From PALSA-505 sp036501145 (GTDB lineage Bacteria > Actinomycetota > Actinomycetes > Streptosporangiales > Streptosporangiaceae), in assembly GCA_036501145.1 (NCBI GenBank), contig DASYAV010000164.1, forward strand, positions 124,001 through 188,000: a DNA stretch of 64,000 nucleotides. The letters are read 5' to 3'. Under the pieces are notes generated by a model. The model was given only the letters and a program-made list of their open reading frames with translations, had not been told where the DNA came from and made no database searches. Both the position numbers and the translations under genes were made by a program. Position 1 is the first letter of the stretch. Every line of letters begins with the position of its first letter. Shown here piece after piece: positions 18,840-26,558 of this stretch.

Positions 18840-19610
18840 GTGCGCCAGGCCATCGACGTCGGGCCGTTCGGCGAACTGGCCGACCCACGGGTGCTGGCCG
18901 ATCTCGCCGGCCGGGCCGAGGCCGCCGGCTGGGACGGCTTCTTCGTCTGGGACCACATCGCCTACCGGGCGCCGGTGCGCGCGGTGGGCGACCCGTGGGT
19001 GGCGCTCGCGGCCATCGCCTGCGCCACCAGCCGGGTGCGCATCGGGCCCATGATCACCCCGCTGTCGCGGCGCCGGGTGCACAAGGTGGCCAGGGAGACA
19101 GTCACGCTGGACCTGCTCAGCTCGGGCCGGCTCACCCTCGGCGTCGGTCTGGGCAGCCCGCGCAACGGCGAATTCGAGCCGTTCGGCGAGGTCGCCGACC
19201 CGCGGGAGCGGGCCAAGCTGCTCGACCAGGGGCTGGAGGATCTGACCCGCTACTGGTCCGGGGAGTTCGAGCCGGTGCCGGTGCAGCAGCCGCGGATCCC
19301 GGTCTGGGTCGCGGGGGAGTGGCCGCACCGCCGGCCGGTGCGCCGCGCGCTGCGCTGGGACGGCCTGTTCCCCACCGGCCTGCCCGGGCCCGCGGCGCTG
19401 GCCGAACTGGCCGCCGAGGTCCGCGCCGAGCGCGGCGACGGCCCATTCGACCTGATCGTGGGCCTGCCACCGGGTCAGGACGTCCGGCCCTGGGCGGCGG
19501 CGGGCGCGACCTGGGTGGTCACCGACTTCGGCCTGGAGCAGTCCGCGGCTGTGGTGGCCCAGGCGATCGAGGCGGGGCCGGTCGAGGCCGGGCCGCGGCC
19601 CGGCAGTTAG
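18840..19610 (+). CDS. LLM-class (luciferase-like) flavin/F420 oxidoreductase, copy 1
   Basis: 256-residue TIM-barrel luciferase-like protein: GWDGFFVWDHIAYRAP, TSRVRIGPMITPLSRR and LTLGVGLGSPRNGEFE are family landmarks, with RIPVWVAGEWPHRRP towards the end. It is shorter than typical ~300-350-residue members. GTG 18840 (MRQAIDVGPFGEL) aligns with the start of the second copy (MKHAIFVAPFEEL), so it is preferred over GTG 18834. It follows mmsA by 8 bases and is followed 19 bases later by a close paralog. Substrate unknown. Confidence 0.82.
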   Translation: MRQAIDVGPFGELADPRVLADLAGRAEAAGWDGFFVWDHIAYRAPVRAVGDPWVALAAIACATSRVRIGPMITPLSRRRVHKVARETVTLDLLSSGRLTLGVGLGSPRNGEFEPFGEVADPRERAKLLDQGLEDLTRYWSGEFEPVPVQQPRIPVWVAGEWPHRRPVRRALRWDGLFPTGLPGPAALAELAAEVRAERGDGPFDLIVGLPPGQDVRPWAAAGATWVVTDFGLEQSAAVVAQAIEAGPVEAGPRPGS

Positions 19611-19616
19611 CCCCGC

Positions 19617-19622
19617 TAAGCT
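19617..19622 (+). promoter_or_regulatory. leaderless -10 element TAAGCT
   Basis: TAAGCT is followed by 7 bases and GTG 19630. It suggests the second oxidoreductase copy can be transcribed on its own as a leaderless mRNA. Confidence 0.45.
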
Positions 19623-19629
19623 TTGCCGG

Positions 19630-20376
19630 GTGAAACACGCGATCTTTGTTGCCCCCTTCGAGGAGCTCGCCGACCCCCGGGTCGTGGCCAGGCTGGCCGC
19701 CGAAGCCGAGGCCGCCGGGTGGGACGGGTTCTTCCTCTGGGACCACATCCGGCACGCCGCCCCGGTGCGCGCGGTGGCCGACGTCTGGGTGGCCCTCGCC
19801 GCGGTGGCCGGTGCCACCAGCCGGGTCAGGATCGGCCCCATGGTCACCCCGCTGTCCCGCCGCCGGGTGCACAAGCTGGCCCGGGAGACCGTCACGCTGG
19901 ACCTGCTCAGCTCGGGCCGGCTCACCCTCGGCGTGGGCCTGGGCGCCCGCGGCACCGGCGAGCTGGAGCCGTTCGGCGAGGTCACCGACGCGCGGGAACG
20001 GGCCAAGCTGCTCGACCAGGGGCTGGAGGATCTGACCCGGTACTGGTCCGGCGAGTTCGAGCCGGTGCCGGTGCAGCAGCCACGGATCCCGGTCTGGGTC
20101 GCGGCGGAGTGGCCGCACCGCCGGCCCGTGCAGCGCGCCGCCCGCTGGGACGGCCTGTTCCCGATCCGGCTGCCCGGCCCTGACGCCCTGGCCGAACTGG
20201 TCGCCGAGGTCCGCGCCGTCCGGCCACCGGATGCCCCGTTCGACTTCGCCGTGGACGTGCCGCCCGGTGACGATCCCGCCCCGTGGGCGGCGGCCGGCGC
20301 GACCTGGCGGCTGGCGGGCCTCGGCCGGCAACCCACCTACGCAGGAGTCCACGACGCGATCACCCCTGGCCCGTAG
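19630..20376 (+). CDS. LLM-class (luciferase-like) flavin/F420 oxidoreductase, copy 2
   Basis: 248 residues, roughly three-quarters identical by eye to the preceding gene over its first 200 residues, including identical blocks (TVTLDLLSSGRLTLGVGLG, LTRYWSGEFEPVPVQQPRIP). The two diverge mainly in the last 50 residues. This is a tandem duplication. Start GTG 19630 has a leaderless -10. The pair may act on related substrates or form a heteromer. A possible weak terminator follows at 20414-20440. Confidence 0.82.
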   Translation: MKHAIFVAPFEELADPRVVARLAAEAEAAGWDGFFLWDHIRHAAPVRAVADVWVALAAVAGATSRVRIGPMVTPLSRRRVHKLARETVTLDLLSSGRLTLGVGLGARGTGELEPFGEVTDARERAKLLDQGLEDLTRYWSGEFEPVPVQQPRIPVWVAAEWPHRRPVQRAARWDGLFPIRLPGPDALAELVAEVRAVRPPDAPFDFAVDVPPGDDPAPWAAAGATWRLAGLGRQPTYAGVHDAITPGP

Positions 20377-20572
20377 CGGATACCCGGCCTTCCACTCTTA
20401 CCGTGCTGCGCAAGCCCGCGAGAGCACGGGCGGTTGTTTTACCCGGACCGACTAGAAGACGGACGACGATAGTCCGTGTTTGCTCAGCAAAACGCTGCGT
20501 CCGGAGGTTTTCTCGCGGGTCACCCGTCAGGAACGGATGCAATACCCAAACCTCGTTGTCTGTAACGGCCAT
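20360..20572 (-). pseudogene. degenerate third copy of the ~148-residue paralog family
   Basis: ATG 20572 (AGGA 5 bases upstream) opens MAVTDNEVWVLHPFLTGDPREN, which matches the N-termini of the two upstream paralogs (MPVTDEQVAWLRTYLAG and MAVTDRQAAALRAQLAG). After about 30 residues the resemblance is lost, and the frame ends after 70 codons, overlapping the 3' end of the oxidoreductase gene. It looks like a truncated family member left at the end of the operon. Confidence 0.45.
20414..20440 (+). terminator. weak terminator-like hairpin
   Basis: GCCCG (20414-20418) pairs with CGGGC (20427-20431), followed by a T-rich run (TTGTTTT). Short stem, so low confidence. It would end transcription of the oxidoreductase pair. 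Confidence 0.3.
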
Positions 20573-20598
20573 GTCTTCCTATGGCCTCCCCTCGCTCA

Positions 20599-20724
20599 TC
20601 AGCGCTGGCAGCATAAGCGCTGGGATAGTTCAGATCCAACTTCCACCCCCTCTATGGCGTTCTCGGTCACATCAAGAAATTCCCACCACTTCTCAACTGA
20701 TTCGAAGCCGAGGCAGACGCTCAC
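20599..20724 (-). CDS. 41-residue ORF coupled to the paralog upstream
   Basis: GTG 20724 overlaps the stop of the preceding gene (GTGA) and reads MSVCLGFESVEKWWEFLDVT, then ends LSQRLCCQR at TGA 20599. The peptide is acidic with a helix-like aromatic centre (EKWWEFL) and three cysteines. No family recognised. The exact stop/start overlap supports real translation. The stretch 20377-20720 otherwise holds only the degenerate paralog. Confidence 0.45.
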   Translation of the reverse strand: MSVCLGFESVEKWWEFLDVTENAIEGVEVGSELSQRLCCQR

Positions 20725-21167
20725 ACGGCATCATTCAGGATCCGGTCGGCCATCTTTCGGGCCCGGATGAGCAAGCTGAACACTGCCTCGTCTTCAAGAT
20801 CGGCGTTCACAACGAGGGCATTCAGCAGAACCAGCTGCGCACGAGCATTGGCTTTCACATCGGGGGAATCAGGGCTCTGCTCCCCAAGAGCGCGGGCCAG
20901 CTGGTTCTCCGCCACCAGCGGATCGAACACGTCCGGCCGTACACCAAGCGACTGCCGCGTCTGAGCGATGAACTTGATCAGATCGGCGCGCGCCCAGCCT
21001 GAGGCGAACTTCTGCCGGGCCGCGATGACGAAGGCCGCATACACCAGGGCGCCCAGACCGGCCGCATCCGCGGCGCCCGTGAGCTGGTCATAGAGCTGCT
21101 GGGCTACTTCGCTCTCCCCGGCCAGGTAGGTGCGCAGCCAGGCCACTTGCTCGTCAGTTACGGGCAT
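20721..21167 (-). CDS. unknown ~148-residue protein, paralog B
   Basis: 148 residues, mostly helical: MPVTDEQVAWLRTYLAGESE, then a hydrophobic block LGALVYAAFVIAARQKFASGW and a C-terminal helix VFSLLIRARKMADRILNDAV. It is a diverged paralog of the gene upstream, sharing the VTDxQ...LR..LAG start, a central catalytic-free helical core and an ...ARK-AD C-terminal helix. No known domain recognised. It lies 24 bases after paralog A in the run downstream of the HerA-type ATPase, so function in that system is likely. Confidence 0.7.
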   Translation of the reverse strand: MPVTDEQVAWLRTYLAGESEVAQQLYDQLTGAADAAGLGALVYAAFVIAARQKFASGWARADLIKFIAQTRQSLGVRPDVFDPLVAENQLARALGEQSPDSPDVKANARAQLVLLNALVVNADLEDEAVFSLLIRARKMADRILNDAV

Positions 21168-21191
21168 CACTCGGGTCCGCCGCCCTGCCAG

Positions 21192-21638
21192 TCAGGTCAG
21201 CCACTGATCGGCGAGCTTGCGAGCCTGGGTCATAAACTCGTCCAGCCCGGAGTCGTCGAGCTGCTCGTCAGTGATCAGTGCGGCCAGTAGGAAGTTCTTG
21301 GCCCGAAAGGCGACCGTGCTGTCCAGGTCGTTGATCAAGCCGTAGCCGAGCACCTTGAGAATGAGACGCTCCGCGGCGGCGGGATCGATCGCGTCAGCCG
21401 CCGTGTCGAGACGTGCCCGGACGTCGGCAACGTAGTTGATCACATCATCGGTGGTGCTGCGGCCGCCACCGAACCGCTGGTCCACCGCCTTGAAGAACGC
21501 TGCGTCCATCAACGCGACGTAGGCGGGGCCTTCTGCGGACCAGTCGAGCTGGCTGAACAGATGCTTGTGCTCGTCGCGCTTGCCCGCCAGTTGGGCACGC
21601 AGTGCTGCGGCTTGCCTGTCGGTCACTGCCATGATCAT
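21192..21638 (-). CDS. unknown ~148-residue protein, paralog A
   Basis: 148 residues, helical: MAVTDRQAAALRAQLAGKRD, AYVALMDAAFFKAVDQRFGGG, and LDEFMTQARKLADQWLT. Start ATG 21638 overlaps the stop of the acidic protein gene (ATGA); ATG 21632 with AGAGG 9 bases upstream is an alternative. Similar to paralog B along its whole length. No known family seen. The coupling ties it to the ATPase operon. Confidence 0.72.
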   Translation of the reverse strand: MIMAVTDRQAAALRAQLAGKRDEHKHLFSQLDWSAEGPAYVALMDAAFFKAVDQRFGGGRSTTDDVINYVADVRARLDTAADAIDPAAAERLILKVLGYGLINDLDSTVAFRAKNFLLAALITDEQLDDSGLDEFMTQARKLADQWLT

Positions 21639-23323
21639 CTACCTCTCAGTGCCTCAATCTTATTGCGGGTCAGACGGCCGACCTCGAAGAGCACAACGCC
21701 GAAGGCCAGAGTAGCCATCGTCAGGTCGCTTGCGCTCGCATGTTCGGGTGTGACCGGACCGATGCTCGGTGTAGAGCTCGGCACGCCGACGTGAGTATCA
21801 GCCGGAGGGCGTTCGATAAGCGCTTGCACCTGATCCGCATTTTGCTCGATCGTGTCGTGGATGCTCTCTACGGCGTCAGGCTTGTAGGCCTCGTGACGAA
21901 ACTTCGCAGCCCTAGATTCTTCGGAATCCATCTCGACGAGCTGCTCGCCCGTGGGTGGCAGGTCGCCTGCGTCGCTTGGGGCTTCGTCTGGTTTGTCCCC
22001 AGCGACGTTGCTGCCCCGCCCCCATCCAGCGTCAACTTGTTCGCGCCACTCCTGGTGATAGGCGCGCGCGCTATCCAACTCAGCCTGCGACGGTTCGTCG
22101 TCAGCATCATCTCGCTCGGACACAGCATCGGCATCCGATTCGAATCTTTCATGATCGGCAGACTGCTCACGCTGTTGGTCGCCAAGCTGCCCAGAAACGT
22201 CTGGCGAGCCAGCCACTTCCGCAGTTGGTTCGCCGGGAGAGTGATCCGCATCCTTAACCTGATCGCCCAGCTTCTGGCCCTCATCATTTGTTTGCTCCGA
22301 GGGTTGGGCAGCGGCGTCGACGTCGGTGTTTGCGGTCGTGTCCTCGTCGGCGAGTTCCTGTGCGCTGGGGCCGGCCTGGGGGTGTTCTTCGGTGGCGACG
22401 GGGTCGTGCTCGGTCGTCGGGGTTTCTTCGTGGGTGGCTGACGGGTCCTCGTGAGTGCTTTGGGGCTGTTCTTCGGCGGGGGGTTGCTCCTGGCCGGTGC
22501 CGGGAGCAAGGCCGTCACGGTCTTCGGTCTGGCGGGGTTGCTCGTCGTCGGTTGTTGATGGCTCGTGCTGGGACTCGTCTGGTTCGGGGGTGCGATACTC
22601 GTGGTCGCTGGGCTCTGAGTCGCGTTCCCGGTCCTCGGAGGTCTGCTGGCGGGCCTCGTCGGTGCGGTGGTCGCTGGGCGGCTCGGTGTCGGTCCGGGAG
22701 TCATGCTCACTGGGTGAGGTCTGGCTGGACTCGGCGCCGCGGAGGTTGTCGGAGTCCATCTGGCCCCGGCTGCGGGTGTCAGGCTGCTCCTCGGTCCGGT
22801 CCGGTTGCTGAGCGCTCTGGTCGGGCTGCCGCAGGACGTTCTGGTCCGGCTGCTGTTGTGTGCTCAGGTCGGGCTGCCGCTCGCTCCGGTCGGGTTGCTG
22901 GGTACTGCGGTCGGGCTGCTGTTCGGTTCGGTCGGGTTGCTGGGTGCTCCGGTCTTGCGGCTGGGTGGTGCTGGTGGGCTGGTCGTCGCGGCGGTCCTGG
23001 GGGGATGGACGGTTTTCCTGGGATTGGGGCCGGGTGTCCTGGCTGGCCGAACGGGTGTCCTGGGACTGGGGTCGGTTGTCCTGGGACTGGGGCCGGGAGT
23101 CTTGGGAGCTGGTCTCTTGCCGGCTGGTGCCCTGGCTGGGCTGGTCGGTGCCGCGGGAGTCCCAGTTGCCGCGGGACTGGCCGGCCTGGTGGTCGCGGGC
23201 GCGGCTGTCGTCGCTGCCGCGCTGCTGGTCGCCGCCTGGCGGCGGGGGAGGAGGCTGCTCGCGCGGCTTGTCGGCGTGGTCGTCGCGGTGCTCGTCGCCG
23301 CTGCCGGGCCGGTCGGTGGCCAT
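21635..23323 (-). CDS. acidic, repeat-rich, intrinsically disordered protein
   Basis: 562 residues dominated by Gln, Asp, Glu, Ser, Pro, Arg and Thr, with almost no hydrophobic segments until the end. Residues ~73-110 repeat SQDxRPQ units and ~123-182 repeat QQPDR units. The last ~110 residues are more ordered: SQAELDSARAYHQEWREQVD, a segment around VESIHDTIEQNADQVQALIE and a hydrophobic end ASDLTMATLAFGVVLFEVGR that could be a membrane or docking helix. No known domain. The start at 23323 is 3 bases after the stop of the HerA-type ATPase, so the two are cotranscribed. Confidence 0.75.
   Translation of the reverse strand: MATDRPGSGDEHRDDHADKPREQPPPPPPGGDQQRGSDDSRARDHQAGQSRGNWDSRGTDQPSQGTSRQETSSQDSRPQSQDNRPQSQDTRSASQDTRPQSQENRPSPQDRRDDQPTSTTQPQDRSTQQPDRTEQQPDRSTQQPDRSERQPDLSTQQQPDQNVLRQPDQSAQQPDRTEEQPDTRSRGQMDSDNLRGAESSQTSPSEHDSRTDTEPPSDHRTDEARQQTSEDRERDSEPSDHEYRTPEPDESQHEPSTTDDEQPRQTEDRDGLAPGTGQEQPPAEEQPQSTHEDPSATHEETPTTEHDPVATEEHPQAGPSAQELADEDTTANTDVDAAAQPSEQTNDEGQKLGDQVKDADHSPGEPTAEVAGSPDVSGQLGDQQREQSADHERFESDADAVSERDDADDEPSQAELDSARAYHQEWREQVDAGWGRGSNVAGDKPDEAPSDAGDLPPTGEQLVEMDSEESRAAKFRHEAYKPDAVESIHDTIEQNADQVQALIERPPADTHVGVPSSTPSIGPVTPEHASASDLTMATLAFGVVLFEVGRLTRNKIEALRGR
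22778..23107 (-). repeat. in-gene tandem repeats coding SQDxRPQ and QQPDR units
   Basis: Degenerate short tandem repeats within the disordered protein gene: about five SQD-type units (22994-23107) and about eight QPD-type units (22778-22957). On the plus strand they appear as recurring CGGTCGGGTTGCTG and TGTCCTGGGACTGGGG-like words. Confidence 0.75.
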
Positions 23324-23326
23324 TGG

Positions 23327-26300
23327 TCAGCTCTTCCCCTCGGACGGCGGGGTTTCGCCGTCGGGTGGGGAGGTGGCCAGGTAGATGAGCGGGAAGTGCA
23401 CGTCTTCGAACCATTCCAGGCCGTCGGCCAGCCGCTGGTTCCAGTCCGGGTCACCGCGGCGCGCACCCACCGCGAGCTCCAGCGCGGGCGGCTCCTGGCT
23501 GCCCAGGACGACCTGCCAGCATTCGCGGGTGTCACGGGTGTCGTTCTTGTACCAGCGGCTTACCGTGTGCAGCTGGGCGGCACAGGTCGGGCCAGGGATC
23601 GGCCGCCCGTACGTTTGCTCCCAGCTGCCGGAGTCGGGGTGGCGCGGCGCGTCCGGGTTCTGGGCGTGCAGCTCCTGCAGCTTCTCCAGCACCACCGCCC
23701 ACCGGTAGCACGGCGCCAGCCAGACCGTCTCCTTGGAGGGCAGCGCGCACAGCAGGGAACGTTCGTCGATGGTGGCGCGGATGGCCGCGGTTACGTGCCC
23801 GGCGAGCGCTGCCGGGCTCACCCGGGAGGAGATGACCGCCACCCGGGCCGCCACGGCGGCGTCGACGGCGTGCGAGATGGCGCAGTCCCGCTCCCGCCGC
23901 GGCAGGCCCGCCATCAGGGACTCGAGTTCCTGGGCCGGCAGCGGCATGTGCCACGCGGTCAGGTGGCCCAGCACCGAATACTCGGCCCACAGCGTGATCA
24001 CGGGATGGGCGCGCAGCACCCGCTGGGCCGCGCGCATGTCCCGCAGCGTGCACGGCACTTCCTGGCAGTCCCGGCCGCAGGTGGCCGATCGGGGTGCGAC
24101 GATCCGCGCGGGGGAGGCCAGCTCGGCGGGCGGGCCGGCCTCCCGGGGCGTGCCGTCGGGCATCCGCACCAGCACCGGGTAGTCCATCCCGTCGGTGAAC
24201 ACCGCCGCCTCGCCCGGTGTGAGCGTGACCAGGTACTGCGACTGGTCGTCGGTGAGGTTCATCGTTGCGCCGACCGCGTCCCGGTCGTCGGCGGCCGGCA
24301 GCCGGTGCACGACCTTGACCGCGGTGTTCTTGATCACATCGTCGATCAGCTTGGCGGGGATCTGCTCGGCCACGATCAGGCCCTCGCCGTAGGCGCGGAT
24401 CTCGGCCAGCAGGTCGGCGAACATTTCCACCGCGTGCACCGCGGTGCCCTGGCCGACGCCAGGCTGCGCGCTGCGCAGCAGGCGGTGCGCCTCCTCGATC
24501 ACGGTCAGGTGCCGCAGCCCCGGCGCCGCCGGGCCCGCCTGACGCTGGTGCAGCCGCAGGTGCTCGGCCAGCCGTACCACGACCATGCCCATCAGGAACG
24601 CCTTGTCCTTGTCGTCGCCGACGTCCTCGATCTCCAGCACCACGTTGCGTTCCAGCAGTGCGGCGAAATCGAGTGGGTGGCCACCCTCGAAGAACCGGCC
24701 GGTGGTGCCCAGCCGCAGGCTGGACAGCCGGACCTTGATGAACCCGCCAACGTCCTTGCTGATGTCGGGCCCGTAGCCGATCTCCGCCACCACCTGCTCG
24801 GCGGCCCGCTGCAGATCCCCCAGCGACGGGTAGGCCGGGGTGCCGCCGTCCACCATCGGCTCGCCCAGCGCCAGGTCCCAGCCTGCCTGCTCGTAGCAGC
24901 GGGTCAGCGCGGCCGCGATCACCTGCGGGAACGGCTCGTACGGCTCGAACGCGGCCAGGAACAGCGCGCGCACCAGGTCCGCGTGCGTCTGCAACGGATA
25001 CCGCACCCCGCCGGGGCCCGGCGCGGGCTCCAGCGGGCTAATCCCGGCCGCGACCTCGTCCGCGGAGCCCGGCCGGATCCGCACCACCTCCGCCCCCGGC
25101 AGCCGGGCGGCCATGCCCGCGGCGTACTCGGCCTTAGCCGGCTCGACCACCAGCCAGGGCAGGCCGGCCGCGGTGGCCGCCTCCAGCAGCGCGCGGACCG
25201 TCTGCGACTTGCCAGCTCCGGTGGCGCCGCACACGAAGGTGTGCCGGTTCAGCGAGGAGCGGGGCACCGCCAGCGTTCCGGCGGGCATCCGGTTGCCGTC
25301 CAGCACGATCCCGAGCGGCACCGGCGCCGCGGCGGTGCCGGATGGCGCCCCGACAGGCTCGATCGACTCCGGCGTGACGTCGAACTCCGGGCGCAGCACG
25401 AACCTGACCCCGGGCACCTCGCGGGATGGCGGCCGGGCCACGGCCGCGAGCATCCTCGACGAGGAGTAGAACGGCGCCCGCAGCCCGGGCAGGTCCTGGC
25501 CGCGCAGCCCCGGCCCGCCGTCGGCGGGCGAGTCGGCCGCGGCCGACGATGGCACGTCCAGCAGCTTGTCCAGGCTGCCGTCCCCGGGCACCGGGGCCAG
25601 CACGTACGGCAGGCCGTCGAGATCCACAGAGGCACACAGCAGCCCGGCCAGCTGCGCGGCCGCCTGCGGGCTCTCGCCGCCGGCCAGCAGGTGTACCCGC
25701 CACAGCCCGGTCGCGGCGGCCTGCCGCAACTCGGCGTGCCGGGCCTCCAGACGCTGGGCCGCGATCGTCGACTGTGGGTCGTCGCGCTGCTGGGCGCGCA
25801 GCTGGGCCAGTGACACGTCGTCGGTCAGCGCGTCGAGGCTCTCCGGGCTGACCGGTTCGGCCAGCACGACCCACCCGAACGGCCCGGACCAGGCGGTCAG
25901 CAGCCCGTCCTCCAGCGACGGCCTGGCCTCCTGGTCCCGCCGGGGCGCCTGGTCCCGGCCGGTCAGCGCGGGGCCGCCGATCCCGGCGGCCAGTGGCTCG
26001 ATGATGCCGCCCAGCCGTATCCAGCAGGGCAGCTGCGCCAGCGCCGCGCCGGCGCCGTCCGCTGGCAGCGGGTCGCCACGCGCCCCGGCCGGCAAGGTCA
26101 GCAGCACCTGCCCGCCGTCGGCGCCGCCCATCAGCGCCTGCCCGGCCGCGATCACCTGGACCGGGCCGCCCGCCCGGGCCCGCAGCCAGCCCAGCGCGAG
26201 CGGGCTGCCGTGGTGGAACGCCGACACGAGCGCCTGCAGCCGCTGCGCGGCCAGCCAGTCACCCTCCTCGGGACCGCCGTCGCGGGCCCGGGCAAGCGGG

Positions 26301-26368
26301 AGCCGCGGGATGTCGCCGACCTGCCAGGCAACCAGCCCCCGCAGCACCTGCCACGCCGTGTCTGTCAT
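23327..26368 (-). CDS. HerA/FtsK-type ATP-binding protein (DUF87-like), 1013 aa
   Basis: Large ATPase. Residues ~1-330 have no recognised motif. Walker A FVCGATGAGKSQT lies near residue 380, Walker B LTVIEEAHRLL near 620, then a segment with AYGEGLIVAEQIPAKLIDD (sensor/arginine region) that is typical of HerA/VirB4-like translocation ATPases. A Cys cluster CGRDCQEVPC near residue 770 may bind metal. ATG 26368 is chosen over GTG 26371. It heads the minus-strand run of five ORFs and is divergent from a membrane protein gene. Hexameric DNA or protein pumping is the family expectation; its target is unknown. Confidence 0.85.
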   Translation of the reverse strand: MTDTAWQVLRGLVAWQVGDIPRLPLARARDGGPEEGDWLAAQRLQALVSAFHHGSPLALGWLRARAGGPVQVIAAGQALMGGADGGQVLLTLPAGARGDPLPADGAGAALAQLPCWIRLGGIIEPLAAGIGGPALTGRDQAPRRDQEARPSLEDGLLTAWSGPFGWVVLAEPVSPESLDALTDDVSLAQLRAQQRDDPQSTIAAQRLEARHAELRQAAATGLWRVHLLAGGESPQAAAQLAGLLCASVDLDGLPYVLAPVPGDGSLDKLLDVPSSAAADSPADGGPGLRGQDLPGLRAPFYSSSRMLAAVARPPSREVPGVRFVLRPEFDVTPESIEPVGAPSGTAAAPVPLGIVLDGNRMPAGTLAVPRSSLNRHTFVCGATGAGKSQTVRALLEAATAAGLPWLVVEPAKAEYAAGMAARLPGAEVVRIRPGSADEVAAGISPLEPAPGPGGVRYPLQTHADLVRALFLAAFEPYEPFPQVIAAALTRCYEQAGWDLALGEPMVDGGTPAYPSLGDLQRAAEQVVAEIGYGPDISKDVGGFIKVRLSSLRLGTTGRFFEGGHPLDFAALLERNVVLEIEDVGDDKDKAFLMGMVVVRLAEHLRLHQRQAGPAAPGLRHLTVIEEAHRLLRSAQPGVGQGTAVHAVEMFADLLAEIRAYGEGLIVAEQIPAKLIDDVIKNTAVKVVHRLPAADDRDAVGATMNLTDDQSQYLVTLTPGEAAVFTDGMDYPVLVRMPDGTPREAGPPAELASPARIVAPRSATCGRDCQEVPCTLRDMRAAQRVLRAHPVITLWAEYSVLGHLTAWHMPLPAQELESLMAGLPRRERDCAISHAVDAAVAARVAVISSRVSPAALAGHVTAAIRATIDERSLLCALPSKETVWLAPCYRWAVVLEKLQELHAQNPDAPRHPDSGSWEQTYGRPIPGPTCAAQLHTVSRWYKNDTRDTRECWQVVLGSQEPPALELAVGARRGDPDWNQRLADGLEWFEDVHFPLIYLATSPPDGETPPSEGKS

Positions 26369-26457
26369 CACCCGATCTCTGCCGCCCTGCCAGCCAGGTA
26401 CCGTACGCTCACGTTCAGGTGCCCCCAGCCTAACGAGGGCCGGAACGCGTCCGCGAG

Positions 26458-26509
26458 CACACGGTCACGGTCCGTGTGGGCGGGACCGTGCGGGCCTGAC
26501 CGTGTGGGC
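26458..26509. promoter_or_regulatory. iteron-like 14-base-spaced direct repeats plus inverted repeat between divergent genes
   Basis: CCGTG(T/C)GGGC occurs at 26472, 26486 and 26500, exactly 14 bases apart. CACACGG (26458-26464) and CCGTGTG (26472-26478) form a 7-bp inverted repeat around the first copy. The array lies between the divergent starts at 26368 and 26559 and is a likely regulator-binding site for both operons. Confidence 0.55.
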
Positions 26510-26558
26510 TGCGGCATTACCGGGCACCATGTAGCTGGCAGAGGAGAAGGAATCGGTC

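Noticed and set aside
20377..20720. tRNA or small RNA gene in the relatively AT-rich gap
   Set aside because: No cloverleaf or CCA-type end found; the stretch is explained by the small coupled ORF and degenerate paralog.
22805..25813. 1002-codon open frame on the plus strand opposite the disordered protein and ATPase
   Set aside because: It is the antisense shadow of two strongly supported minus-strand genes in GC-rich DNA; its translation is repetitive Gly/Arg/Val without domains.
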